Shown: in pieces, positions 9,557 through 17,227 of the stretch
How the letters are laid out: each line of letters begins with the position of its first letter
Position numbering within the stretch: position 1 is the first letter of the stretch
Source of the DNA: UBA6626 sp963579995
GTDB taxonomy: Bacteria > Planctomycetota > Phycisphaerae > Phycisphaerales > Phycisphaeraceae
Length of the DNA: 33,419 bases
Direction: 5' to 3'
Assembly: GCA_963579995.1 (NCBI GenBank)
Contig: CAUZIY010000013.1
Location: forward strand, 1-33,419
Notes under the pieces: model-generated
Databases searched by the model: none
What the model was told of the DNA's origin: nothing
Seen by the model: only the letters and a program-made list of their open reading frames with translations
Program-made: the position numbers and the translations under genes

Positions 9557-9590
9557 CAATAGATTTCCACATTACATGGCAAATCTATTG
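9557..9590. promoter_or_regulatory. perfect 10-bp inverted repeat, candidate TetR operator
   Basis: CAATAGATTT at 9557-9566 and AAATCTATTG at 9581-9590 are exact reverse complements, separated by 14 bp. The centre lies about 81 bp upstream of the tetR ATG at 9655. TetR-family proteins usually bind such palindromes near their own gene, so autoregulation is the obvious reading. It could also serve the divergent lipoprotein gene. Confidence 0.45.
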
Positions 9591-9641
9591 GTCATGATTT
9601 GACGCCGCCTATCCGAATGCGCACACTAAGGCGGTTCGCAT

Positions 9642-9649
9642 GGAGGTGA
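9642..9649 (+). promoter_or_regulatory. strong Shine-Dalgarno site deciding the tetR start
   Basis: GGAGGTGA begins at 9642 and its GGAGG core lies 8 nt before the ATG at 9655. It overlaps an earlier in-frame ATG at 9640, which has no such site. The later ATG is therefore the better start. Confidence 0.75.
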
Positions 9650-9654
9650 ACCTT

Positions 9655-10389
9655 ATGCCCTCTCGGAATGGAATCCACTTGGCTCATTTAACACCCAACA
9701 CGGAAGTATTCCCACAAACCATTTTGGAAGATCCTTCAGTATCTTCGAGCCGTGCCCGCAAGGTTCATCTGAGTCGTGACCAGATCCTTAAGGCCACGGA
9801 AAGATGTTTGATGCAGGTGGGTTACGATGGTACGACAATTCGTCGACTGGCGGCTGAACTTGGTTGCGCGGTTGGGTCAGTCTACCGCCACTTTAAGGAT
9901 AAGCGTGAACTTCTATATGCGGTGACACAACGCCCATTTGAGCAGGTGGTACAACTGGCTCAATCAGGACGGAGTATTACGCAGTGTGAAAAGACATACA
10001 CGCGGTTAGCCCGTCGTTCACCACAGATGTACCGACTGATGTTTTGGTTGGCCAGCGTGAATTCAACAAAAGGCAATGAGGAAAACTTACCTCAGGTCGT
10101 GCAGAGGATTGTGACTGTATGGGAGACCGCACTAGGTGATCGGCAGGCTGCTGCGGCACGCTGGTCTGCGGTGCACGGCCGTGTCATGTTGTGGCAAGAA
10201 AACCTCCCGGGCCAGTTGTTGCCTGATCAAACAAAGCCAAGCCATCAGGAGTCGGTTCTTGCCAAGCTTCGACCACTTCCAGGAACCAACGCGGCAGGTC
10301 AGGTGCATGCCACGCAGACCGAGCACCATGAGGCGGCTGCCATTACGGCCGAACCCCAAGAAGGCTCAGAAGACGTGTGCTTGCTTTGA
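9655..10389 (+). CDS. TetR/AcrR-family transcriptional regulator
   Basis: A cytoplasmic DNA-binding repressor of the TetR family. The helix-turn-helix spans about 42-88: LSRDQILKATERCLMQVGYD, then TTIRRLAAELGCAVGSVYRHF as the recognition part, then KDKRELLYAV. The C-terminal ligand domain is divergent, as usual, and the ligand is unknown. Two oddities: a roughly 38-residue extension before the HTH, and a polar C-terminal tail rich in Q, E and A (about 45 residues). A 10-bp inverted repeat upstream is a likely operator. The neighbours, a lipoprotein and pheT, do not reveal the regulon. The protein is 244 residues. Confidence 0.88.
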   Translation: MPSRNGIHLAHLTPNTEVFPQTILEDPSVSSSRARKVHLSRDQILKATERCLMQVGYDGTTIRRLAAELGCAVGSVYRHFKDKRELLYAVTQRPFEQVVQLAQSGRSITQCEKTYTRLARRSPQMYRLMFWLASVNSTKGNEENLPQVVQRIVTVWETALGDRQAAAARWSAVHGRVMLWQENLPGQLLPDQTKPSHQESVLAKLRPLPGTNAAGQVHATQTEHHEAAAITAEPQEGSEDVCLL

Positions 10390-10558
10390 TGAAAGTCATC
10401 AGTTGTTTTTAATGCCAGCCCGCGGGGGTGATCGGCAAACTTCCGGGAATTAGATTGGAGTCGGTGCGTGGTGGCACGATGGTCGATTGATTTTGGTCAT
10501 CAGGTGAGCAAGCTTGGGGATGTGTCCTGTAGATCATTGTTGGGCTGGCTGGTGATTT

Positions 10559-11074
10559 TTATGATGGGTGTTTCACGGGGACAGGAAGGATCGGCTGGCG
10601 CATTCGAATCAACAAGCGAATCAAACGAAGCGTTGCTGGCGATTTGTCCGGGGTGGTGGTATAGCGGTGGGTCCGGCCATGCGCGGTAATCTGTACCTGG
10701 TAGCGGATGGGGCTGTCGGCACGATTTGTCGTATGCCAACTTGTTCCGCGACGTTCGGGCTGGGACATTAAATGCAAGTGGTAAATGTGGTGGTACAGGG
10801 TTTGTACCTCCCCGAAGGTGAGCTTCCGGGCCGGCTTGGGGAAATAGTTGTCGGTGGCGGCTGCACCAAGTGCCACATGGAGTTGCCGGTTGGGTTCAAG
10901 GATGTACTGCGATCGCTGACGGTGAGGTTCGTTGGCGTCAGCTTGGCCGTCGATATGGACCTGCAGGGCGAAGTCGTTTGGGACCGCAGCAGATCTTGCC
11001 ACAGGGCATGAGGTGGTACAGCCACTGAATAGGGCCCACGTAGTGGTCAGTAACAGCGTGGTGAATCTGTTCAT
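10559..11074 (-). CDS. putative lipoprotein, unknown function
   Basis: From the ATG at 11074 the product (171 residues) begins MNRFTTLLLTTTWALFSGC, a short signal peptide with a lipobox-like FSGC. The mature protein starts with several further cysteines and serines (CTTSCPVA). About residues 45-140 look like a small beta-rich domain (QYILEPNRQLHVAL; IRYQVQITAHGRTHRYTTT). An in-frame start at 11131 would put 19 residues ahead of the signal and is rejected. I do not recognise the family. The gene is convergent with tetR and divergent from pheT. It is probably attached to the outer face of a membrane. Confidence 0.6.
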   Translation of the reverse strand: MNRFTTLLLTTTWALFSGCTTSCPVARSAAVPNDFALQVHIDGQADANEPHRQRSQYILEPNRQLHVALGAAATDNYFPKPARKLTFGEVQTLYHHIYHLHLMSQPERRGTSWHTTNRADSPIRYQVQITAHGRTHRYTTTPDKSPATLRLIRLLIRMRQPILPVPVKHPS

Positions 11075-11158
11075 TGCCAGTGAGTGTACCTGCGCGGCAT
11101 AGAACCTGCATGGTGAGCGAAGTTGCCGCAACTTGGTGTCTTGTTACCCTCTACCTCG

Positions 11159-13186
11159 ATGAATACCAGCCTGAACTGGCTTAATGATTACCTCGACCCG
11201 CCCATTGGTACTGAGGAGGCGGAGCGGCTTTTGGGCAACCAGGGGTTACAGGTTGATGGGTGTGATGCTGCGGGTAGTGATGTGGTGCTGGACGTTGAGG
11301 TGACGAGTAATCGCCCCGATTGTCTCAGTCATGTAGGCATTGCGCGGGAACTGGCCGCAGGGTCGGGTAGGAAACTTCGGGTCCCATCCCATGAACTACC
11401 GCCTGATGATACGGACTTAGAAGGTATTGAGTCTCTAGCCCAGGTTGAAAACCTATCTCCAGGTCTATGCCCGATCTATACCGCCCGTATGATCCGTGAT
11501 ATTCAAGTTGGTCCCAGTCCGTCGTGGCTGGTCGAGCGGCTGGAGTCAATGGGTTTGCGGTCGGTGAACAATATTGTTGATATCACGAATTTTGTACTTC
11601 TGGAGTTAGGTCAGCCGCTTCATGCCTTTGACTTCGAAAAGCTGGATGGTCAACGGATTGTGGTGCGGACTGCTACTGAGGGCGAATCATTCACCGCCAT
11701 CGACGGCTCAAAACACCAGTTGCAACAAACCATGTTGGTGATCGCCGATAGTTGGCGGCCGGTAGCCATTGGTGGGGTGATGGGAGGGCAGGAGACCGAG
11801 GTGAGTGACCAGACCACATCGGTTCTTCTTGAGTCCGCGATGTTTGATCCATTATCCGTTCGGCGGACAAGTCGGGCGTTGAAACTTTCCAGCGATTCAA
11901 GTTATCGCTTTGAGCGCGGTGTTGATCCCTTGGGTATCGAGAGAGCCAGTCGGCGAGCTGCAGCACTGATGGTTCAGTTGGCAGGTGGGACAATTATCCC
12001 CGGTGGGATTCGGGTGGGACTTGATGAACCAGCTCCCCGCAGTATTGCGATGAGATCCAGTCGCTGTCGAAAACTGCTGGGGACGGATGTTTCGGATGGT
12101 AGGATCGAGGAAATTTTTGATCGCCTGGGGTTATCTCCATCCATTAATGGGGATGAAGCTCAAATTATTTGCAAGATTCCCAGTCACCGCTTGGATCTGT
12201 ATCGTGAAGTCGATCTTATCGAAGAGGTTGCACGTTTGGTCGGTTTAGACCAGATTGTAAAGCAGGATACAGTTGAAATCACAGTGCGCCCCAGCCAGCC
12301 AGACGTTGCGGCGCGTAGTAATCTAAACCAGGTGCTGGTCGGTCATGGTTACCATGAGACAGTTGCCTTCAGTTTTCTGAATCCAGAGTTTGGGCAACCA
12401 TTCTGTAATGAAGGTGATACGGCGGTCCTGCTTGACGATGAACGTCGCAAGGCCGACCCGATGCTTCGACCATCGCTTCTGCCAAGTCTGCTCCAGTGCC
12501 GAAAATCGAATCAGGATGCGGGTAATCCTGCTGCTGCGTTCTATGAGGTTGGTGCGACATGGGTTCGTCGTGACGGCGATATTGTCGAGAGCCAATGTCT
12601 GGGATTGCTTTTGGATGCATCCGAAGCGACGATGTCGTTCCGGTCCCTTCGCGGAACCATTGAGGAATTGGTTTATCAACTTGGTAGTGATGCAGAACTG
12701 AACTGGGGTTCTGGTGGGCCACCTTGGTTGTGCCATGGCCTGACAGTAAACAATGGAGATGTTGAACTGGGTGTAATCGGTTTCTTGACTACCGAATTAC
12801 AGCACCAGTTTGGCCTGCAGGCATCCGTTGTTCTTGCTGAATTGAACTATGGGCGTCTGATTGCGGCCTATCCACCAACGCGAAGCGTAAAAGCTATTGC
12901 ACGATATCCCGGTATTGAGCGTGATCTGTCCATTGTTGTCGACCAACAGACGCCTTGGTCCAAGATTGAGGATGCCGTCGGGAATGTGCAACCTGATTTT
13001 CTTGATCGTATTGACTTTCTAGGAACCTATCGCGGCAAACCCATCCCTAAAGGGCGCAAGAGCGTGAGTCTGCGCATGATATTTCGACATCCAACCCAAA
13101 CACTTCGACATGATGAAGTAGACCCGCAGGTCAATGCCGTAATCGGCCAACTCAAACAGGATTTAGACGCAGATTTGCGAGAGTAA
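11159..13186 (+). CDS. pheT: Phenylalanine-tRNA ligase beta subunit, short form without the OB-fold domain
   Basis: This is the large subunit of phenylalanyl-tRNA synthetase (alpha2 beta2), which charges tRNA-Phe in the cytoplasm. MNTSLNWLNDYLD at the ATG at 11159 is the standard PheT opening; a TTG at 11123 in frame is rejected. VTSNRPDCLSHVGIARE (B1/B3 region), NIVDITNFVLLELGQPLHAFD (B3/B4), IPSHRLDLYREVDLIEEVARL (B5) and the C-terminal ferredoxin-like anticodon-binding domain (ARYPGIERDLSIVVD to the end) are all present. It has 675 residues against about 790-800 in E. coli. The missing part is the EMAP-II-like OB fold normally at about 40-150: QVDG is followed within 13 residues by VLDVEVTSNRPD. 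The junction is clean, with no frameshift, so this is a family variant and not damage. pheS is not in the window. Confidence 0.95.
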   Translation: MNTSLNWLNDYLDPPIGTEEAERLLGNQGLQVDGCDAAGSDVVLDVEVTSNRPDCLSHVGIARELAAGSGRKLRVPSHELPPDDTDLEGIESLAQVENLSPGLCPIYTARMIRDIQVGPSPSWLVERLESMGLRSVNNIVDITNFVLLELGQPLHAFDFEKLDGQRIVVRTATEGESFTAIDGSKHQLQQTMLVIADSWRPVAIGGVMGGQETEVSDQTTSVLLESAMFDPLSVRRTSRALKLSSDSSYRFERGVDPLGIERASRRAAALMVQLAGGTIIPGGIRVGLDEPAPRSIAMRSSRCRKLLGTDVSDGRIEEIFDRLGLSPSINGDEAQIICKIPSHRLDLYREVDLIEEVARLVGLDQIVKQDTVEITVRPSQPDVAARSNLNQVLVGHGYHETVAFSFLNPEFGQPFCNEGDTAVLLDDERRKADPMLRPSLLPSLLQCRKSNQDAGNPAAAFYEVGATWVRRDGDIVESQCLGLLLDASEATMSFRSLRGTIEELVYQLGSDAELNWGSGGPPWLCHGLTVNNGDVELGVIGFLTTELQHQFGLQASVVLAELNYGRLIAAYPPTRSVKAIARYPGIERDLSIVVDQQTPWSKIEDAVGNVQPDFLDRIDFLGTYRGKPIPKGRKSVSLRMIFRHPTQTLRHDEVDPQVNAVIGQLKQDLDADLRE

Positions 13187-13297
13187 ACCAGACCGCAAAC
13201 GCTGGACCGCTGGACTCAATCGCATTGTCGGCCTGATGTTAGGTCGATCGTGTGGTGCCCATGCAGGTGTAGGTACACATCGAGAGAAATCGGCGGC

Positions 13298-14176
13298 TTA
13301 GTTTTGCCGTAGTTCCGGGGCGTTAGTTGCTGACCCGGGGAATCCGTATGGTGTATAGGAGCGGGTGGTTGGCGTAGGCCAAGCACAGCCTCCGAGCACC
13401 TGGAATTGATCCTGGCAGCCGCAAAGCCAGTAGAACATTTCGGCTGCATCTCGCGCTGCACGAAACTGCTCACCATTTTTTCCGGCAAATGGGTTGCCGG
13501 TATGCGCACCACCCTGATAATCTGCGGTTGCAAAATCAAAATCCGGGTCAATGACCCAGTCGCGTTGCGGAGGTGTTGTGCGCCAGTAGAAATACTTGAA
13601 GAGATTGCGGGGACGATTTACCCGAACCATACCCACGCGATGCCAGATATGATGGATGGTTAAAAATATTGATCCCGCAGGTGCAGATGTTTTCTTGGCG
13701 CCGAGAATATGGTTCAAATGCCACATGGCACGGGTTTGATTACGCCAGAAATGCGATCCGGGCACAATTTCAGTCGGCCCCAGTTCAGGTGGCGTGTCCT
13801 GTGGGTAGTAGAACACCTGTAGATATTGTAGTTCATGGTTAAACCGGTAGTTTCCGTCTACATGCCACTTACCGGGAATGTCACTGGTGTTGGTGATGCG
13901 ATGATTGGTTAGCTGGATAGGTAGATGAAACTCTCGCCCCAAAAGGCTGCGAATAGCACCCATGGCGGCCGGGTTGCAGATCACGTTGTCAAAGAACCAC
14001 GGTAGTTTCAGGAATTCTACGGGTTCTATTTCCGCATTCTCCTCGGCCACATCCATGGTTCGTTGGTTGATTTCATCGGGCACGACACTCTCGAGCATCA
14101 TGTATCCGTCTTGGCAGAATGATAAAACCTGTGAATCAGTTAGGGTGGCATCACATTCATGCTTGGAGGACAACAT
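13298..14176 (-). CDS. Phytanoyl-CoA dioxygenase (PhyH) family protein
   Basis: A non-haem Fe(II)/2-oxoglutarate dioxygenase of the PhyH family, hydroxylating an unknown substrate in the cytoplasm. The first two iron ligands are H105 and D107 in KWHVDGNYRF. The distal histidine is probably H179 in HHIWHRVGM, with an arginine in VNRPRN for 2-oxoglutarate. LGPTEIVPGSH is the typical loop between them. Start at 14176 is preceded by GGAG with 9 nt spacing inside the end of the upstream gene, whose stop is 5 bp before. Starts further up (14191, 14317) lie within the upstream gene and are rejected. Length 292 is normal. PhyH proteins vary greatly in substrate, so none is assigned. Confidence 0.85.
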   Translation of the reverse strand: MLSSKHECDATLTDSQVLSFCQDGYMMLESVVPDEINQRTMDVAEENAEIEPVEFLKLPWFFDNVICNPAAMGAIRSLLGREFHLPIQLTNHRITNTSDIPGKWHVDGNYRFNHELQYLQVFYYPQDTPPELGPTEIVPGSHFWRNQTRAMWHLNHILGAKKTSAPAGSIFLTIHHIWHRVGMVRVNRPRNLFKYFYWRTTPPQRDWVIDPDFDFATADYQGGAHTGNPFAGKNGEQFRAARDAAEMFYWLCGCQDQFQVLGGCAWPTPTTRSYTPYGFPGSATNAPELRQN

Positions 14177-14181
14177 GGGTG

Positions 14182-14616
14182 TTATCTCCATCTTTCCAGG
14201 ATATACTCGAAACCCAGACCATGGGTTGTGGTGTCGTCCATCATCAGTGCGGAGTTGGGAAATGAGATGACACGCCAGCCATCCTCGATCGCGTCGGCAA
14301 CGGTTTTGTAAGGCCACGAGCTTGCATTATCAGTTACCTGTCCATGGGGATTCAGTTGTTCTGGACTGGGTTCATTTTTGCCGCCGCGGTAAATCGAATA
14401 GCCCAGGAGTTCCATGGTCAGTGATGAACCCTTGGCTTGTACGATTAACAATTCCTGCTTGCGGTCAGGCGTTTGCTTTGGGAACTTATCAATCACCTGC
14501 TGTAACCGTTGCGGTGTCAAGGTGCCGCCTTCTAACTGCTCAAGGCAATTTTCAAGTTCTTGTTTGATGGCTTGGGTTGTCACGCTGGCGGGATCCTTCT
14601 TTCTTTTGATATCCAC
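14182..14616 (-). CDS. hypothetical protein, 144 codons, coupled to the PhyH gene
   Basis: I do not recognise this protein. It is soluble, charged and lacks a signal. The first half is helical (AIKQELENCLEQLEGGTLTP), with a lysine-rich start. The second half looks alpha/beta (GSSLTMELLGYSIY; VADAIEDGWRVISFPNSALM). The start is a GTG at 14616 with GAGGA directly abutting it, which is poor, so the true start may differ; the first downstream ATG would remove half the protein. It ends 5 bp before the PhyH start and its last codons hold that gene's ribosome binding site. The two are therefore almost surely cotranscribed and may work together. Confidence 0.6.
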   Translation of the reverse strand: MDIKRKKDPASVTTQAIKQELENCLEQLEGGTLTPQRLQQVIDKFPKQTPDRKQELLIVQAKGSSLTMELLGYSIYRGGKNEPSPEQLNPHGQVTDNASSWPYKTVADAIEDGWRVISFPNSALMMDDTTTHGLGFEYILERWR

Positions 14617-14729
14617 TCCTCTGTGGGCATTGGTTCTTTAATTGTAGCAAAAAAAGTCCGGGTTAAAAATATTGTTTTGTTGCATCCTGGCGTTGGTTTA
14701 TGTTCCTGCCAGATGTGTCTAGTGGGTTT

Positions 14730-14781
14730 GTGTAACGGACATGCAAATGTCTTTAGTGTTAGATCATATGTTTTGTTACAC
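14730..14781 (+). promoter_or_regulatory. nested inverted repeats just upstream of the first Asp-box gene
   Basis: GTGTAAC at 14730-14736 pairs with GTTACAC at 14775-14781. Between them GACAT (14738-14742) and ATGTC (14747-14751) close a GCAA tetraloop of the GNRA class. The element ends 10 bp before the ATG at 14792. It could be a structured leader or a protein-binding site. Confidence 0.3.
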
Positions 14782-14791
14782 TGGATGGCAC

Positions 14792-16132
14792 ATGAAAAAT
14801 CCATCACTAAAAAGAAAAGTTGGAGTGAAACGAGTCGCGGTCCGGGATGTGAACCATATCCGTGTCTTCTATGATCCGAATATATACGCCAGTCACCCAA
14901 ACCGGGGCGGTATCTGGAATTTTGGTGATGGTGAGATTGCAGTGGCCCATCGCCTCAAGCCGGTCGACTACAAGACCGGTGAAGGTGTCAAGTCGCCGTA
15001 TCATCATGATTTTTCCCACTCACCTTGGGGAAATGAATCGGGCATTTTACTCCATCGTTCCTACGATAACGGTCAGACCTGGCCGGAGAGTGAACGGGTA
15101 TGGATTTGGCGCAATAAGGGTCTGACATTGGATCAGACGCTCGATCGAGTTCGGCCAGTCGACCGCTCGCAGCGGGAGCGGATCGATATGGGAAGTGCCG
15201 ATTCGATCATGCATTTCTGTTACGCCGGCGAGGTTTTGAAATACCCATTTGGTGGTCAAGGACCGGAGATGGAGATCCCGGCAGATCCCATCAAAGGTTT
15301 TCACCTTGGCCGGGTCTCACATCTAAGTGATGACTATGACAATCCTCCGACATTCTCCATCCGTAGTCCTGACCGTGGCCGTACATGGGAGCACCATGTG
15401 TCATTGATTAACGGTCCGGACAAAGGAGGTGGGGCACAGATCGTCAATCTGGGTTACGTCCGTTTTGAGAGCGGTGTTTTGGGGGCCATTGGTCACACCA
15501 GGCGGCTGGGCCAGCAGATCGGTGCGTTCTTTGTGAGCTATGACAATGGTATTTCCTGGCGTTACCTGTCAGAGATTGCGCGTCAGCCCGAGCCCACGAC
15601 CGCGATGACCCGGTTTACTTACGACGGTGTGCACTTATTGCCTGATGGCCGCTTGATGGCATGCATGCTCAAGATGCCTGGCAATCTGCCGTGCGTATCT
15701 TATTCTGAGGATGACGGCATGAGTTGGTCACCGTTGCAGTTCATTGTCGGCCCCAGTAGTTGGGATTGTCCACTGGCCGATCAGAAAACAACACGTGCTC
15801 TTGATGACAACGAAGGTCCGTTGCATCGATCGCCACATGCACTGGTTACCCGTGAGGGGCGAATCGTTGTTGTATTTGCCCGGCGTTGGGCAGTGCCTGG
15901 GGCACGGGGTGTTTTGGGTGTTGTCAGTGATGATTTAGGTGAAACGTGGAGCAAGGAATTCGTGATTAGAGGTGATCAATACGCATGGGATGGCGGTTAT
16001 CCCCTTGTCACAGAACTGCCCGATGGCGGTTTCCTGGTGTTTTACTATTTCACCGAAAATCCAGGTGGTCAAGACATTCCGTCCCACAGTTGTGTGCGTT
16101 ACATTGCCGGAACCTTTTTTAAATTAGATTGA
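14792..16132 (+). CDS. Asp-box six-bladed beta-propeller protein, sialidase-like (paralog A)
   Basis: A sialidase-superfamily protein of 446 residues. Five Asp boxes (S-x-D-x-G-x-[TS]-W) are visible, starting at residues 90, 192, 249, 305 and 379 (SYDNGQTW, SPDRGRTW, SYDNGISW, SEDDGMSW, SDDLGETW), which fits a six-bladed propeller. The usual sialidase FRIP motif is not seen; the equivalent place reads NRGGIWNFGDGE. True sialidase activity is therefore doubtful and another glycan may be the substrate. No signal peptide. The start at 14792 is set by GGATGG upstream and by exact alignment with the start of its paralog at 30722; starts further up (14741) are rejected. Its stop is only 9 bp from the stop of the convergent desaturase gene. 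Confidence 0.82.
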   Translation: MKNPSLKRKVGVKRVAVRDVNHIRVFYDPNIYASHPNRGGIWNFGDGEIAVAHRLKPVDYKTGEGVKSPYHHDFSHSPWGNESGILLHRSYDNGQTWPESERVWIWRNKGLTLDQTLDRVRPVDRSQRERIDMGSADSIMHFCYAGEVLKYPFGGQGPEMEIPADPIKGFHLGRVSHLSDDYDNPPTFSIRSPDRGRTWEHHVSLINGPDKGGGAQIVNLGYVRFESGVLGAIGHTRRLGQQIGAFFVSYDNGISWRYLSEIARQPEPTTAMTRFTYDGVHLLPDGRLMACMLKMPGNLPCVSYSEDDGMSWSPLQFIVGPSSWDCPLADQKTTRALDDNEGPLHRSPHALVTREGRIVVVFARRWAVPGARGVLGVVSDDLGETWSKEFVIRGDQYAWDGGYPLVTELPDGGFLVFYYFTENPGGQDIPSHSCVRYIAGTFFKLD

Positions 16133-16141
16133 GCCGATTGG

Positions 16142-17143
16142 TCAGCCATTGGCGATTGTCGGCAGCGTTGGTACGAAGTAGTAGTCCGGCTCAACCTTCT
16201 GCCGCTTCACGGTGGCGATGATCTGCCGCCAGGCTGCAATCAAGCCACGGGGGCTTTCAGGTAATTCGTGACGAATGGCTGCGTGCAACTTCCCCAGGTT
16301 GTAACAGGGCACCGCCGGGTACATATGGTGTTCGATGTGGTAGTTCATGTGCCAGTAAAGAAAGCCAACCAAGGGGCCCAGGATGATCGTACGCGTGCAC
16401 AGGCGAAAGTCTTCCACTTCGTCGGCCAGGCCGGCATGCTGAGTCTGGTTGCATAAGAATCGCAGCCATTGACCGTAGAAGATCGCGAACGTGGTGAGCA
16501 CGGGAATCATCCAAAGACCGAAATAAAAAGAAACTACAACAATGCTCGCATGTCCAAGAAGGATGAACCGGGCCCAGTGGATCAAGCCTCGGCGCTTATC
16601 TGTAGCCATCATGTCCAGCAAATATTCGTTCCACCGCGTATCAACCTTGCCCATGCTGAGGGTAAGGGTTCGCCATATTGAATCCCGTATGCCAAACATG
16701 TCCACGAAAGCCGTTCGGAGAAAGGTCATCAAAGTTAACTTGGCGGGCAGTACGACTTCCAAATCATCCGGTTGGTGCAAAGTGTATTTGTGATGCGCTC
16801 CATGACTCGATGAGAACAGTACATAACTACGCCAGCCAAAGAACGAAAGAAGACGCAGAAAAAAGCCGTTGAGGAATTTGGTCTGGAATACCGACTGATG
16901 ATGAAGTTCGTGGGTGGCGTTCATGATAAACGCGAAACATGTGCCGTAGAGGAACAGCACCGGTAGGAGCACCATGAGGTTGGTATGAAACTGCCATGCC
17001 ACGCTTCCCAGCAGGCCGATCAGTCCCAGGTGACCGAAGATCTGCAGGGCGCCTTTCCAATTGCTGCGTTGGTGCAGCCTCTTTAATGTCTGTTTATCGA
17101 CGGGTACCCGGTACCAAGAAATTGATCGCGACTTTTGCTCCAT
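16142..17143 (-). CDS. Membrane fatty acid desaturase family protein
   Basis: An integral-membrane di-iron oxygenase that inserts double bonds in acyl chains or hydroxylates lipids. The three histidine boxes are complete: HELHH at 78-82, HGAHH at 114-118 and HIEHH near 280 in MNYHIEHHMYP. Hydrophobic segments lie at about 35-75, 95-110, 205-235 and 260-275. Length 333 is typical. A cytochrome b5 domain is absent. The gene is the last of a probable minus-strand operon (AAC(3)-like, SGNH, sulfatase, desaturase), 84 bp after the sulfatase stop. Whether it acts on acyl lipids, carotenoids or a sphingoid base cannot be told. Confidence 0.9.
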   Translation of the reverse strand: MEQKSRSISWYRVPVDKQTLKRLHQRSNWKGALQIFGHLGLIGLLGSVAWQFHTNLMVLLPVLFLYGTCFAFIMNATHELHHQSVFQTKFLNGFFLRLLSFFGWRSYVLFSSSHGAHHKYTLHQPDDLEVVLPAKLTLMTFLRTAFVDMFGIRDSIWRTLTLSMGKVDTRWNEYLLDMMATDKRRGLIHWARFILLGHASIVVVSFYFGLWMIPVLTTFAIFYGQWLRFLCNQTQHAGLADEVEDFRLCTRTIILGPLVGFLYWHMNYHIEHHMYPAVPCYNLGKLHAAIRHELPESPRGLIAAWRQIIATVKRQKVEPDYYFVPTLPTIANG

Positions 17144-17227
17144 TGATCAGTGGTTCCCGGTGTCAGTAGGGCTGTCCCCGGATTCACTTGGGTTCTTGGG
17201 ATCTGTGAATGGCCTGTTGAGATATGT

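Larger units (their letters stand above)
9034..9654. other. about 600 bp without a convincing gene, upstream of tetR
   Basis: Minus-strand frames of 64 codons (9079-9273) and 71 codons (9357-9572) are present but have odd composition, no ribosome binding site and no recognisable motif. The stretch holds the tetR promoter region and the inverted repeat listed separately. It could contain the decayed remains of a gene, which I cannot show. Confidence 0.45.

Noticed and set aside
9079..9572. Two minus-strand frames of 64 and 71 codons
   Set aside because: No ribosome binding site, biased composition and no recognisable motif. They overlap the tetR control region.
10468..10689. Rightward 73-codon frame after tetR
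   Set aside because: It overlaps the 3' part of a better lipoprotein gene on the other strand, and its translation has no motif.
16133..16141. Terminator between Asp-box gene A and the desaturase gene
   Set aside because: The two stops are 9 bp apart and the sequence around them does not form a stem; similar GCC-ATTGG words there are direct, not inverted.
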